Assembly (NCBI RefSeq): GCF_009189165.1
Contig: NZ_CP045118.1
Location: 2,046,001 to 2,110,000, forward strand
Direction of reading: 5' to 3'
Length of the DNA stretch: 64,000 nucleotides
DNA from: Pseudomonas sp. SCB32
Lineage (GTDB): Bacteria > Pseudomonadota > Gammaproteobacteria > Pseudomonadales > Pseudomonadaceae
Shown: positions 16,634-26,700 of the stretch, in pieces
Layout of the letters: every line of letters begins with the position of its first letter
How positions within the stretch are numbered: the first letter of the stretch is position 1
Notes under the pieces: generated by a model
What the model was told of the DNA's origin: nothing
The model's database searches: none
The model's input: only the letters and a program-made list of their open reading frames with translations
Made by a program: the position numbers and the translations under genes

Positions 16634-19096
16634 ATGACCAAGGCTGATGAAGTACCGAAGGAAACCGGCCTGATCGTGCGTCCCCGTTTGCTGGAAAAGC
16701 TTGCCAGCGGGCGGCGCATCCGCCTGCTGCTGGCTCCGGCCGGGTTCGGCAAAAGTGAACTGGCTCGTCAGTTCGCCGAACGTTCCGCTTTCAATCCATT
16801 GCTCTGGATCGAACTGCAAGGTGCGGAAAGCAGCGTTGAGCAGCTCGGCGCCCGGGTCGCTGAGTTGCTCAATCTACACAGTGATTCCATCGAGACAGTC
16901 GAGGACGCGTTGAAGTGTCAGCAGCAAGGCCTCATCGTGCTGGATGGCTACTGCCCGAGCAAAGCCACCGACCAATGGCTTGAAAACCTGTTCGTACATT
17001 GTCCCGCCACTCTCCAGTGGTTGATTTGTAGCCGCCATCGTCCCTCCTGGAGAATCGGCAAGTGGCTGCTGGCCGGCGACCTTCTGCTGCTGGAAGGAGA
17101 AGAGCTGGCGATGACCGCAAGCGAGATGGAGCTTTTGCTCTGCCAACTGGCGGTGGGCCGGGGAGTCTCCGGGGCGGATCTGCATCGGCAGAGCGATGGC
17201 TGGATTGCAGGCACACGTCTGCACCTGCTGTCCTTGCAATCATCCGGCCGAAGGGCCAACGGCCAACTGCACCGTAACCCGCTGGTGCAGGAGTATCTCG
17301 ACAATGAAGTGCTTGAGTGCTTGCCGGCGGAAATGTTCTCGCTCATGCCGAGCATTGCCCATGCCCCCTTCGTCGATGCCCCCCTCTGTGCGTTTCTTGC
17401 CAACGATCCCCTGGCCCTGCGCAAGTTGTTGGGACAGCAGGCCTTCCTGCGCCGCCTGCCCGGAACCCAGGATCGCTTCACGCTATTTAACCCGCTCAAA
17501 CGGCTCCTCCTGGAGCGCTACCCGGATCAGCGTGAACCCCTGCTAGCCGCCTGCAACTGGCTGCAACTGGCAGGACTGCACGTCGAAGCGTTTCGTTATG
17601 CCTTGGCCATCCAGGACACCGCTCGCGCACTGGTCTCCGTTGGACAGATCTCGGCGAGAGACCTGTACGCCGGACAGAACCTGAACTGCCTCCTGGAGGG
17701 CATCGATCAACTTGGCTCCACCTGGATCGAACAGCATCCGCAGGCTCTGGAGATCGTCGCCAGAGCCCTGCTGCTTGGTGGGCGGCTGGAGCAGGCCGAA
17801 AGCACTATACGGCTCATTGACGAAGACGAGCGTAGCGACCTGCGGCTAGCCCTGGACGCTGAACTGGCTCTCCATCAGGGCCAGGCGCAGAGGGCGCGGG
17901 AACTCGGCTTCCAGGCTCTTGACGGCCTGGCGCAAAGCGGACTCTGGGCACAGATGATCTTGTGCTTTTCTTGCCTGACCCGAGCCAGCCTGGCCGTGGG
18001 CGACATAGAAACGGCGAAGCGTCTACAGCATCAAGGTCTGGAGCTGGCCCGGCGCAAGGGCGAGGCACTCTTCGAGTGCCTGCTGATGCTGGACCAGGCC
18101 CAGATCGAGGAACTGGCCGGCAACCTACCCCAGGCCCTGCGGGTACTCGACCAGCTCGCTCAACTTTTGGCCCAGGGGCCAGGCTCCGCACTGTTGCAGG
18201 GAGGAGAGCTGATCCGCCGAGGCTGGCTACTGATACTGACTGGCCAGGAGCCGCAGGCTCGCCATACCCTGGAGGAGGGGCTGCTTTTCACTCAAGAGAT
18301 CCGCAGCCCGGTCGCCTTCTACGCCCATGCATTGCTTGCGCAGCTCGACGCAAACAGTGGCGACTTCGTCTCCGCACAGCAGCGTCTGACGGATGCGCAG
18401 AGGTTGATGCATTCCTGGAATGTCGCCGAGATACTCTATCGAAGCGTCCTGAGCGTCAGTACGGCCAGGGTCTGGCTAAGGAGCCAGCACCACGGCTCGG
18501 CCAACCAGCTGCTGTCTCGTCTGCGCGAGCAGTACGAGGGCGAGCTGGCCTTGTCTCCACCTAGTTCCTTCCCCGAACTACATGCCCTGATGGGCTTTCT
18601 ACAGGCTGAAGCACTGTGCTCCCGGGGGGCGCTCGGCGAGGCCGGTCAACTGCTTGACGCGGTGCTGGATTGGGCAAAGGGCAATGCCTTCGAGGTCATC
18701 GTCTGCCAGGCCTTGTACGCGCTGGGTGAAGTTCGCCGGCTGAGGGGCGATATGTCCCAGGCGGAACGATTCCTCGCCTCGGCGGCTGCAATGGCGCTCC
18801 GCCAAGGCCAGCACAACCTGCTCACAGGCCTCCAAGCGGAAAAAACCGAGCTTGGGCTGCAGGCTCCTCAGACCGTGAACACTCCGCCGGCTACCCAGGT
18901 GGAACTGTTGAGCCCGCGGGAGCTGGCAGTACTCGGGCTGATCGCCAAGGGTTACGCCAATAGCGAGATAGCCACAATCCTCTCGCTTTCTCTGCATACC
19001 GTGAAAACCCACGCCAAGCACATTAACGCGAAGCTGAAGGTCAGCAACCGGACGATGGCGGTGGCTCGTGCCAAGGCGCTAGGCCTGCTGCTCTGA
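16634..19096 (+). CDS. large MalT-like LuxR-family regulator (LAL type)
   Basis: An 820-residue ATP-binding regulator. The P-loop A-P-A-G-F-G-K-S is at residues 34-41, followed by the NACHT/STAND-like ATPase part, a long helical TPR-like sensor region (about 330-740), and a C-terminal LuxR HTH starting at L-S-P-R-E-L-A-V-L-G-L-I with V-K-T-H-A-K-H-I as recognition helix. Such proteins bind an inducer and ATP and activate nearby genes. The ATG at 16634 follows GAGAGGAGGGG; the frame is open far upstream inside the previous gene but that part is not coding. It probably controls this cluster, including its transporter. Confidence 0.88.
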   Translation: MTKADEVPKETGLIVRPRLLEKLASGRRIRLLLAPAGFGKSELARQFAERSAFNPLLWIELQGAESSVEQLGARVAELLNLHSDSIETVEDALKCQQQGLIVLDGYCPSKATDQWLENLFVHCPATLQWLICSRHRPSWRIGKWLLAGDLLLLEGEELAMTASEMELLLCQLAVGRGVSGADLHRQSDGWIAGTRLHLLSLQSSGRRANGQLHRNPLVQEYLDNEVLECLPAEMFSLMPSIAHAPFVDAPLCAFLANDPLALRKLLGQQAFLRRLPGTQDRFTLFNPLKRLLLERYPDQREPLLAACNWLQLAGLHVEAFRYALAIQDTARALVSVGQISARDLYAGQNLNCLLEGIDQLGSTWIEQHPQALEIVARALLLGGRLEQAESTIRLIDEDERSDLRLALDAELALHQGQAQRARELGFQALDGLAQSGLWAQMILCFSCLTRASLAVGDIETAKRLQHQGLELARRKGEALFECLLMLDQAQIEELAGNLPQALRVLDQLAQLLAQGPGSALLQGGELIRRGWLLILTGQEPQARHTLEEGLLFTQEIRSPVAFYAHALLAQLDANSGDFVSAQQRLTDAQRLMHSWNVAEILYRSVLSVSTARVWLRSQHHGSANQLLSRLREQYEGELALSPPSSFPELHALMGFLQAEALCSRGALGEAGQLLDAVLDWAKGNAFEVIVCQALYALGEVRRLRGDMSQAERFLASAAAMALRQGQHNLLTGLQAEKTELGLQAPQTVNTPPATQVELLSPRELAVLGLIAKGYANSEIATILSLSLHTVKTHAKHINAKLKVSNRTMAVARAKALGLLL

Positions 19097-19112
19097 CCCA
19101 AAAGGAAACGAC

Positions 19113-20492
19113 ATGTCCCGCTCCCTGCACTTGCCATCGTGGTACTTTGCGCCTGCCTACGGCCTTGGCAGCTTCGGCCCCGCCATCTTCATCCTGACGC
19201 CCCAGGTGCTGCTGCTGTTCTTCATGACCGAGACCCTGGGCATCCCCGCTGGCATGGCCGGTGGCGGACTGCTGATCCCGAAGATATGGGAGCTCGTCAG
19301 CGATCCGCTGATCGGCCGCTGGTCCGACCGCCTGAACAGCCGCTGGGGACGCCGTCGCCCCCTGATGGCCATTGGAAGCCTGGCCTTTCTTATTGCCTTT
19401 GCCCTGATGTTCGCTCCACCGAGTTTCGCGGATTGGCGCTATTCGCTGGCTTGGGTGATAGCGTTCTACACACTCACGTCTACGGCCTATTCGCTGTTCA
19501 CTGTTCCCTACGCGACCTTGCTCGCTGAGGCCACTGAAGATCCGCATGCTACAACCCGAGTTGCTGCTTGGCGCAGTGGTTTCCTCGCCATCGGCTTCGT
19601 CCTCGCCGGAAGCCTGGCCCCCTGGCTGGTGGGGGCCAATGGAGGAGGTGAGCAGGGCTATGCGCAGATGGGAATCCTGGTGGGCCTGATCGCCTTTGCT
19701 GGCATGGCTGGGGCGGTAGCTGGCACGGGCGGTATTCCCGTACATCCGCCATTGGCACAGCCATCGAAAAACATGTTGGCGCCATTCCGCAATAAGGCCT
19801 TCACCTGGCTGTGGCTGGGCTTCATGGTGCAGATGATCTCGGTGAGTATCAGTACGGCCCTCCTGCCGTTTTACGATAAGTACTGGCTGGGTAACAAGGA
19901 AGGCACCATCCCCAGCATTTTTGCTGGCATGGCCCTGCTGACTGTCGCCACTACCTGGTGGTGGACATTGTTGTCGAGGCGCATTGGCAAGCACCGGGCC
20001 TTCGTACTAGCGACTGTGCTCTATGCGGCAGCCACGGCCTCTCTATGGCTGATCATGTACGGCTCTGTTGGTTTGTGGATCGCTATTGCTTTGTTCGGCG
20101 TTGCAAATGCTGGTCAGCAGTTGTTCTGCTTTGCGATTGTTCCCGACATCATCGCCCAGCAGCGGAGGGATACCGGAATTGCCGAGGAGGGGGCTTTCAC
20201 CGGTCTATGGATTTGGGGCGAGAAGATCGGCTTGGCCATTGGTACCGGGTTTAGTGGTCTGGTACTGCAACTGTCTGGATTTCAGCAAGGTGCGGGAGCT
20301 GAACTACTGGAGCAGACCGAGAACGCTCTAAATTGCATATTGCTGATGGTCGCCTTGGTGCCGGCACTGGTGTGTCTGCTCTCGATACCGGCCTTGCTGT
20401 TATCCGCCAAGGCCATGACCAAACAGCTTCGTAGTCAACCGAGATTGGCTCGGCAGGATGCACACTCGAGTGTCGAAGTGTCCAAGGTATAG
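19113..20492 (+). CDS. MFS transporter of the GPH (sugar:cation symporter) type
   Basis: A 459-residue membrane protein with about 12 hydrophobic segments. It starts with the G-L-G-S-F-G-P-A-I region and has the D-P-L-I-G-R-W-S-D-R motif followed by W-G-R-R-R-P-L-M in the first cytoplasmic loop, typical of MFS_2 (melibiose-like) carriers. It begins 16 bases after the regulator, with AAAAGGAAACGAC before the ATG, and closes the cluster. The substrate is not known; members move sugars, glucuronides and some lipids. Confidence 0.85.
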   Translation: MSRSLHLPSWYFAPAYGLGSFGPAIFILTPQVLLLFFMTETLGIPAGMAGGGLLIPKIWELVSDPLIGRWSDRLNSRWGRRRPLMAIGSLAFLIAFALMFAPPSFADWRYSLAWVIAFYTLTSTAYSLFTVPYATLLAEATEDPHATTRVAAWRSGFLAIGFVLAGSLAPWLVGANGGGEQGYAQMGILVGLIAFAGMAGAVAGTGGIPVHPPLAQPSKNMLAPFRNKAFTWLWLGFMVQMISVSISTALLPFYDKYWLGNKEGTIPSIFAGMALLTVATTWWWTLLSRRIGKHRAFVLATVLYAAATASLWLIMYGSVGLWIAIALFGVANAGQQLFCFAIVPDIIAQQRRDTGIAEEGAFTGLWIWGEKIGLAIGTGFSGLVLQLSGFQQGAGAELLEQTENALNCILLMVALVPALVCLLSIPALLLSAKAMTKQLRSQPRLARQDAHSSVEVSKV

Positions 20493-20798
20493 CCTGGCGA
20501 CCGACTTGTCTGAATAGCGGCTGTCGTCCTTGCGCTAAACCGGCGACTATCAAGCCGAAGCAAACGAGGAGGAGAGTTCTCGGTACAGATGTCGCCGCCG
20601 CAGGGCTCGAAAGGAACTGGGTGGGAAACGCGCGCATCACGGACATCTAACCGCGTGGCGGAGGGCTGTTTCGGAGCGGAAGCAGACCTCCGGCCGAGAT
20701 GTGTTTATCCAGGATAACCCTTGGTCACCGGATGCTATCGACCCATTGTGGTCATTCAGGAGCTTCAGATTTTGGCCTGTTGTGGCCGACGAACCCAA
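20493..20798. other. 306-bp gap between convergent genes
   Basis: No gene is supported; the short open frames have no ribosome binding site and no recognisable product. The right end is occupied by the hairpin at 20799-20822. Confidence 0.4.
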
Positions 20799-20822
20799 GA
20801 AGCCGCCCTGGAGGGCGGCTTC
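20799..20822 (-). terminator. hairpin after the HD-domain gene
   Basis: A 10-bp perfect stem GAAGCCGCCC/GGGCGGCTTC around TGGA, 50 bases past the stop codon. There is no U tract on the minus strand, so it is a weak or factor-assisted terminator at best. Confidence 0.45.
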
Positions 20823-20872
20823 GTCAGTTTCGCGGGAACTGCTTCGGAGCTTCTGGAAGAGTCGAGTCATTG

Positions 20873-21454
20873 CTACAGAGCGACGGTGTACTCCTGTTTG
20901 CGGTGCGAATAGGGAGGCGCGGAGAATATGCGCCGCAACATAGGTTCGAAGTGCGAAAGAGGGAGGGTGTCGTATTCTGGGTCGAACGAGGGGCAGTCCC
21001 ACTTGAAGCAGAACGCCTCACATTCCTCGAACCAAGGATGATCCCGATACTTCTCCCTGGCATTCTTGTCCAGCCCGATGACATCCCAGTAGTAGTGCCC
21101 CTGGAATACGTCATGGTTGCAGATGATCCAATGGACCTTCTCGGAGACATACGGCTTTATCAGCGCTGCGGCAAATTCAGCATGGTTGTAGAGAGCCATT
21201 GGATCACCAATGTCATGAATCAGCGCAGCCACAATCATCTCTTCGCTGGCGCCGTCACGCAGTGCGCGTGTAGCGGTCTGCAAGCAGTGCTTCAGTCGAC
21301 TGACGGCATAAGGCTGCTCTCCCTCGTCCAATCGATGCAGCTCCGCCAATAGGCGATCCGGCAGGGACTTGGACTGCTCACGCTCCTGGGTCTCGATGAG
21401 CTCCCAGTCTTCCCGAGTCATTTGATCAATACGGGTGAATGTCGCTTTTTCCAT
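20873..21454 (-). CDS. HD-domain protein resembling mixed-valent diiron oxygenases (PhnZ/TmpB/MIOX group)
   Basis: A 193-residue protein with the HD pattern H56, H80-D81 (A-L-I-H-D-I-G-D), H91 (Y-N-H-A-E), H114 (C-N-H-D-V-F-Q-G-H) and D153 (K-W-D). The string H-C-L-Q-T-A-T-R-A is close to what I recall of inositol oxygenase and TmpB-type enzymes, which use a diiron centre to cleave or hydroxylate C-H bonds rather than to hydrolyse phosphates. That assignment is inference; a phosphohydrolase is the alternative. The ATG at 21452-21454 was chosen, as an upstream start would run into the neighbour. It lies 22 bases after the binding-protein gene, in one unit with it. Confidence 0.7.
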   Translation of the reverse strand: MEKATFTRIDQMTREDWELIETQEREQSKSLPDRLLAELHRLDEGEQPYAVSRLKHCLQTATRALRDGASEEMIVAALIHDIGDPMALYNHAEFAAALIKPYVSEKVHWIICNHDVFQGHYYWDVIGLDKNAREKYRDHPWFEECEAFCFKWDCPSFDPEYDTLPLSHFEPMLRRIFSAPPYSHRKQEYTVAL

Positions 21455-21476
21455 GATGCTTAGTGCTCTTATGTAA

Positions 21477-22502
21477 CTATCGGGCAGCCCAGGCGTTGAA
21501 GCGCTGCTCCAGCTCCTCGCCATTGTCGAGCCAGAACTGGGTGTCCATGCGATGCGCCTTGGCCAGGTTGACCTCGGCGGTTGGCAGGTCTGGCAGCATG
21601 CTCGCGCTCATCTGGCTGAGTGCTGCCCTGTTGACCGGGCCGTTGTGCATGATTTCGGCGAAGCGCTGCTGCGGTGTGGGTTGCGATGCGAATGCGATGA
21701 ACTTCTTCGCCAGCTCCGCGTTCCTTGAGCCTTTGACTACAGCCCAGCTGTCCATGTCGTAGAGGCTGTCCTTCCATACCACTGGAAAGTCATATCCATC
21801 CTGGCGCGCGCCCATGGCTCGGGCCGTGTAGACCGAAGTCATTACCACGTCGCCGGCCGCCAGCCATTGCATCGGCTGTGCGCCGGACTCCCACCATTGG
21901 ATGTAAGGCTTGATCTGATCGAGCTTGTGGAACGCCTGATTGATACCGGCCTCGGTACGCAGTCGATTGCTGAGTTGATCTGCCGGAACGCCATCGGCCA
22001 GCAAGGCGATTTCCAGCGTGAACTTCGCGCTCTTGCGAAGAGCACGCTTGCCGGGAAAACGCTGGGTATCCCAGAAATCGGCCCAGCTACCGGGTGCGTC
22101 TTTCAAGCTCTTGCCGTTGTATGCGATAGCGGTCGACCAGATGAAAATCCCCACACCGCAGTTGCTCAGAGAGCCGTCTACGTACTGTGCGGGGTCGCCC
22201 AGAAGGGAGTGATCCAGCGGCTCGAACAGCCCTTCCTCACAGCCACGCTCCAGCTCGGCTGACTCAACCTCCACGACGTCCCAACTGACCTTTCCCGTAT
22301 CCGCCATGACCTTGATTTTGGCCATTTCGCCGTTGTATTCGCCGGCGCGGATCTCCTGCGAGAAATGCTTCTGGAAAGGAGCATAGAAAGCCTCCTCCTG
22401 CGCGGTTTTGTTCAGGCCGCCAAAGGAGATGACGGTCAGCGGATCGGCCAGCAGAGGGGCCGATAGAGTGGACAAGGCTATCAGTACCAGGGGCTTGTAC
22501 AT
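21477..22502 (-). CDS. orphan ABC substrate-binding protein, spermidine/putrescine type
   Basis: A 341-residue periplasmic binding protein with a signal peptide cut after P-L-L-A (about residue 19). The mature start L-T-V-I-S-F-G-G, then G-E-Y-N-G-E-M-A-K and W-D-V-V-E-V-E, are hallmarks of the PotD/PotF-like group that binds polyamines and other cationic amines. No permease or ATPase gene is beside it. It forms a two-gene unit with the HD-domain gene and is divergent from a GntR regulator. A second protein of the same type at 59077-60111 shares the G-C-E-x-G-L-F-E and W-W-E-x-G-A-Q-P motifs. Confidence 0.88.
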   Translation of the reverse strand: MYKPLVLIALSTLSAPLLADPLTVISFGGLNKTAQEEAFYAPFQKHFSQEIRAGEYNGEMAKIKVMADTGKVSWDVVEVESAELERGCEEGLFEPLDHSLLGDPAQYVDGSLSNCGVGIFIWSTAIAYNGKSLKDAPGSWADFWDTQRFPGKRALRKSAKFTLEIALLADGVPADQLSNRLRTEAGINQAFHKLDQIKPYIQWWESGAQPMQWLAAGDVVMTSVYTARAMGARQDGYDFPVVWKDSLYDMDSWAVVKGSRNAELAKKFIAFASQPTPQQRFAEIMHNGPVNRAALSQMSASMLPDLPTAEVNLAKAHRMDTQFWLDNGEELEQRFNAWAAR

Positions 22503-22547
22503 CGCAGTAGTGCCTCTTGTTGTGTGGGGGAGGGCACATCAGAACAT

Positions 22548-22579
22548 TGTTTGTTGTATGTTGCAACATACAACAAACA
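22548..22579. promoter_or_regulatory. 32-bp perfect palindrome, predicted GntR operator
   Basis: A 16-base arm (22548-22563) is followed with no spacer by its exact reverse complement (22564-22579). The core is TTGTATGTTGCAACATACAA. It sits in the 153-bp gap between the divergent binding-protein and GntR genes, 45 bases upstream of the first and 76 of the second. The placement fits an autoregulated FadR-type operator controlling both directions. Confidence 0.75.
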
Positions 22580-22655
22580 GCGTTCATCTCTTACCCGCTG
22601 CCGGCTGATATAGTTGTCGCCCTTTCTGGCCCCATTCACAGCACGTAGGTGCCTA

Positions 22656-23318
22656 ATGCAGTACTCATTTGCCGAAGTCGGTCATACGTCGCTTGGCTCC
22701 AGCGTCTATCAAATGCTGCAGGAAACCCTGATGAGCGGGCAGCTGAAACCGGGCGACAGGCTGCGCATCCGAGAACTCTCGGCTCAACTCGGCACCAGCA
22801 TCACGCCGGTGCGGGAGGCGTTGCTTCAACTGGTCAATGAGCAGGCTCTGGTGATGCAGAGCGCGAGAGATATGCGCGTTCCGGTTCTGAGCGCCGCGCA
22901 GTTCGAGGAAACCCAGTCCATTCGCATAGGGCTGGAAAGCATTGCGGCACGGGCGGCCGCGAAACTCGCGACAGAGGAGCAGATCGAAGGGTTGCGTCAG
23001 AACATCGAAGCCAACCTGGCTGCGATTGCTCGAGACGACATGATCGAGACGCTGAGGCTGAACCGGAGCTTCCACTTCATGCTGGCGGACATCGCTGAGA
23101 TGCCGCTGCTGCGCTCGTTTCTTTCCAGCCTATGGATGCGGACTGGGCCGCTGATTGCCGTCCTTTATGAGCGATCAAAACCCATGACGATCGACCATCA
23201 CGGAGGGGTCGTGGAGGCATTGGCCGCTAGGAACCCAGTGGCCGCAATGCATGCTGTCACGCAAGACATTCTCGATGGCCAGGAGATTGTCTTGGAGTTC
23301 CTGCGCAGCCGGATGTGA
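22656..23318 (+). CDS. GntR-family regulator, FadR/FCD subfamily
   Basis: A 220-residue repressor or activator. The winged HTH spans residues about 12-75, with Q-L-K-P-G-D-R-L-R-I-R-E-L-S and T-P-V-R-E-A-L, the GntR signature. The C-terminal FCD effector domain has E-x-x-x-I-R-I-G-L-E, R-S-F-H-F-M-L and the metal-site His pair D-H-H. The ATG at 22656 is preceded by a weak site (GTAGGTG). It is divergent from the binding-protein and HD-oxygenase genes and likely responds to their substrate. Confidence 0.88.
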   Translation: MQYSFAEVGHTSLGSSVYQMLQETLMSGQLKPGDRLRIRELSAQLGTSITPVREALLQLVNEQALVMQSARDMRVPVLSAAQFEETQSIRIGLESIAARAAAKLATEEQIEGLRQNIEANLAAIARDDMIETLRLNRSFHFMLADIAEMPLLRSFLSSLWMRTGPLIAVLYERSKPMTIDHHGGVVEALAARNPVAAMHAVTQDILDGQEIVLEFLRSRM

Positions 23319-23344
23319 CTCGCTGAGGTATTGGCGAAGCATCA

Positions 23345-23578
23345 CGGTTTCGCAGCAGATTCCGGATCTGTTTCGTACTGCTGTTCATGCTCTATGGGGC
23401 CGACCTGAAGTATGTGCTGCTGGCCACCGTAGCCTGGGGCGCTGGCCTGGCGCCGTTCGTCCTTGGCAAACGTGATTGGCGTTTGAAACTGTCTATCGCT
23501 GAAGGGATAGACAGTTTGGCGCTTCTAGCCATGTTTCTCGCCGGGCTCCTGGATCTCAGGACTGGCCATCTCCCGCGA
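23345..23578 (+). pseudogene. remnant of a basic amino acid antiporter (ArcD-like C-terminus)
   Basis: The open frame reads F-V-L-L-F-M-L-Y-G-A-D-L-K-Y-V-L-L-A, then W-G-A-G-L-A-P-F-V-L-G-K-R and a last hydrophobic helix. This resembles the final two membrane segments of ArcD/YjdE-type amino acid antiporters. There is no start codon with a ribosome binding site and the rest of the gene is missing. It suggests a deletion or insertion event at this place, next to the big helicase gene. Confidence 0.5.
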
Positions 23579-23583
23579 ACGCC

Positions 23584-23635
23584 CGCTTCTGGCCGATTGC
23601 AGCCGGTGACGATGGGCAGCTTCCGGCCAAAAGCA
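23584..23635 (+). repeat. dispersed 52-bp repeat, left copy
   Basis: It aligns without gaps to 30694-30745 in the same orientation, 41 of 52 bases identical, with shared blocks TGGCCGATTGC and GGCAGCTTCCG. The two copies bracket the 6.7-kb helicase-nuclease gene. Alternatively it is a common intergenic element of this genus. Confidence 0.6.
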
Positions 23636-23702
23636 GCCAGCCAGAGACCTGAGGCACCAACCAGCAAGTGAGGCGACGGAGAAACCTCCGCCGTCTCAAT
23701 CT

Positions 23703-26700
23703 TTACAGAGCGGCAGCCTGATTCACGTTCGCAATGACCTGTTCGAGTCGCTGCTTGCTCTGTGCAGAGACTTTCTGCAGCCCTATAGCACGTGCCATGG
23801 CATAGAGCAGGTTATCGACCAGTTCCCCGCGCGCCAGGGCTTCTCGCGCCAGAGCTTCAAGCTCCTTCTGACTGATCTCATCCACGGCGCGTAGGCTGTC
23901 ACTATCGGCAGCCTTTCGGAACGATACTGCGCTGTCATCTTCGAGATGGGATGGCCAATAGAAGTCGCCGACATCTTCTACCGTTTTGCGGTGCGACTTC
24001 TCCGCTAGCCGGCTGACGCGTTCCCGAATTCGATTGCCCGTGCGTACCCAGCCATGCGCCCGTGCAATCCGCTGAGCCAGGATAACGTCAAGCACTGGGC
24101 CCTCATGGACCACGACGTGAGCGATCATGGCGGTCAGGACGTCGTTGTAATGCTCCTCGAAGAATGCATCCGGGTCGACGGACGCAACGGCGGCAAGCGG
24201 ATCGACCTTACGGTACACTGCCGACTGCTGTTCACGTATGGCACCAGAAGTGGGGGTAAATGCCCTCGCATATTGGTTGCTGACCGGAGGGGCGTCGGCC
24301 ACGCTGCCAGCAGGCAGGGCAATCTCCTCTATCGGTGGGGCGTCTTCGCTGGTGACCTCTACTTCCTCTTCCATCACGTCAGAGTGGTGTGCCAAATCGG
24401 CTTGCGCACTGGCGTGGCGGGCACGGCTTTCAGTCAGCAAAGCTTCCAGGCGCTCATGGAGTTTTTCGGCGGTTCCGATGGGGTTGATCCACCAGTCGGT
24501 CGACCAGACACGCAATATCTCCCAGCCGAGACCACGTAGCACCTGCTCGCGGAGCTTGTCGCGGTCTCGGGCCGTGGCGCTGCGATGATAGGTGGCACCG
24601 TCACATTCAACGCCCGCGAGGTAGCGGCCTGGGGCGTCCGGATGAACCACGGCGAGGTCAATCCGGAACGCAGAGACGCCAATCTGCGTCGCAACATGCC
24701 AGCCCTTGCGGCCCAACGCTTTGGCGACTTGTTCCTCGAAGGGGCTGTCGAAGCTCCCAAGACTATCAGCGGTCGCCTCGATGATTGCGCGCGGACCGCG
24801 CTCGGCGAATTCGAGAAAGTGCTTCATGTCTCGCACGCCGATGGACTGGGTACGGGCCAGATCGATGAGGTCCGGGCTGATGGTGGAGAACACGAGTAGC
24901 TCATGGCGAGCGCGGGTAACCGCAACGTTCAAGCGGCGTTCACCACCTGGACGGTTCATCGGCCCGAAGCTCATGGCCATATGGCCTGCGGCATCTCGGC
25001 CATAGGTGATGGAGAAGTAGATGATGTCTCGCTCATCGCCCTGCACGCTTTCCAGATTCTTGATGAAAACCGGTTCCAATTGCGTATCGGCAAAGTAGCT
25101 CTCGAGTGAGGAGTCCTTGCGCCGCTCGGCATCAAGCAGGTCTTCAATGAGGCGCTGCTGCTCGCCGTTGAAGGTAACGACGCCGAAGGTTAGCTTGTTT
25201 TCTTTAACCTCGCGGGTGCGCAGGCGTGCCACGAGATGTGCCACTAGGGCTTTTGCTTCGCCCAGGTTGGTGCGTGAGCCGCCCCTGTCATAGACGCCTT
25301 GAACGATGCTCAGGCTTACCGCTCGATCTGAAGTGACCGGTGCCGGGAAGGTGACCAGATTGCCTTTGTAGTACCGATGGTTGGAGAAAGCGATCAGGCT
25401 TTCGTGCCGGCTGCGGTAGTGCCAATTTAGATCGAGCGTTGGCAGGTTTGCACTCAGGCACTCGTCCAGGATGCTCTCCAGATCCGGTTCTATATCATCG
25501 TCTTCATTCGTCGTTTCAGCGCGATCGAAGAAAGAGGTTGGTGGCATCTGCTTCGGGTCGCCAACCATGATCACCTGGCGTCCCCGTGCGATGGCGCCGA
25601 TGGCATCCCACACCGGAATTTGTGAGGACTCGTCGAAAATGACCACGTCGAACACAGTCGATGTCGTCGAAAGGTATTGTGCAATGGATAGTGGGCTCAT
25701 CAGCATGCACGGCGTGAGTTTTGCCAGGGCGGATGGAATCGTCGACATCAGTTCACGAAGTGGCTTGTGCCGAGTTTTCTTCGAAATTTCGTGGCGCAGT
25801 ACGCCCCATTCCGAGGCTTGAGTGACGCTGTCGGAAGTCGGCAGTCCTGCACACAGGCGAGCTCGCAGCAAGTCTCGGGTGAGCGCGGTAAGTTGCTCGT
25901 CGAGCGCGCGGAAATCTCGGATGCGTTGTTCATGCTCAACGCTGACGAAGTTGCGAATAGTCGGCTCTTGGTCGACCGTCGCATTCAACCACCAGCGAGC
26001 ATAGTTGGCTTGGAACACTTTCTTGATCGTGCCTTGAGCAAGGAGTCCATCTTCAAGGGCTTGTATGAGCGGTCGGAGCCCCAGCCCGGATGCTTCGTCG
26101 CGGACTTTGCACCATGCGCTCCAAGCATGCAGGCTGTGCTCGGCCTGGACGATACCTTCACACTGCTGACGTAGCGCGTCTAGGGAATGGCTGCCAATAC
26201 GTTCTGCGCCTTCGATACTGAATTTCCCAGCCGAGGCCAGTCGCTCCAGGCTGCTATTGAGCTTTGCCGAGGAATCCAGGTACTGCCGACCATACTGGTT
26301 AACCAGCCCTTGCGGTTCGAGGAGGGCGTTGCCATCACCCAGTAGCTGCGTCAACGCCGACTTCAGGGGGGTGATTTCATCGGGGGTACGTGCCAGCTGG
26401 GAAATGGCGGTTGCGATGTGCCCTTGGAAATTCACTGCGGCCAAGGCCACGTCTGTCTTGGTGTGCAAACCGGTCCAGGTGCCGGATGTGAGGTCACGCA
26501 GCTCAGCGTATTCCTTCAGACTCCGTTCGCTGTTTGCCCGCTGTTCGAGCAAGTTGTGCTGTGCCTGAAGTGCCGGCCCACACTTGCCGCTGGCGATCAG
26601 GTCATGGTCCTGTTCCAGGCACCCTTCTTCGACTATCGCACGACGTTCTTTCTGGAATGCAATCGCGGCAGCGAGATTGGTTTTACTCGTTTTGAGACCC

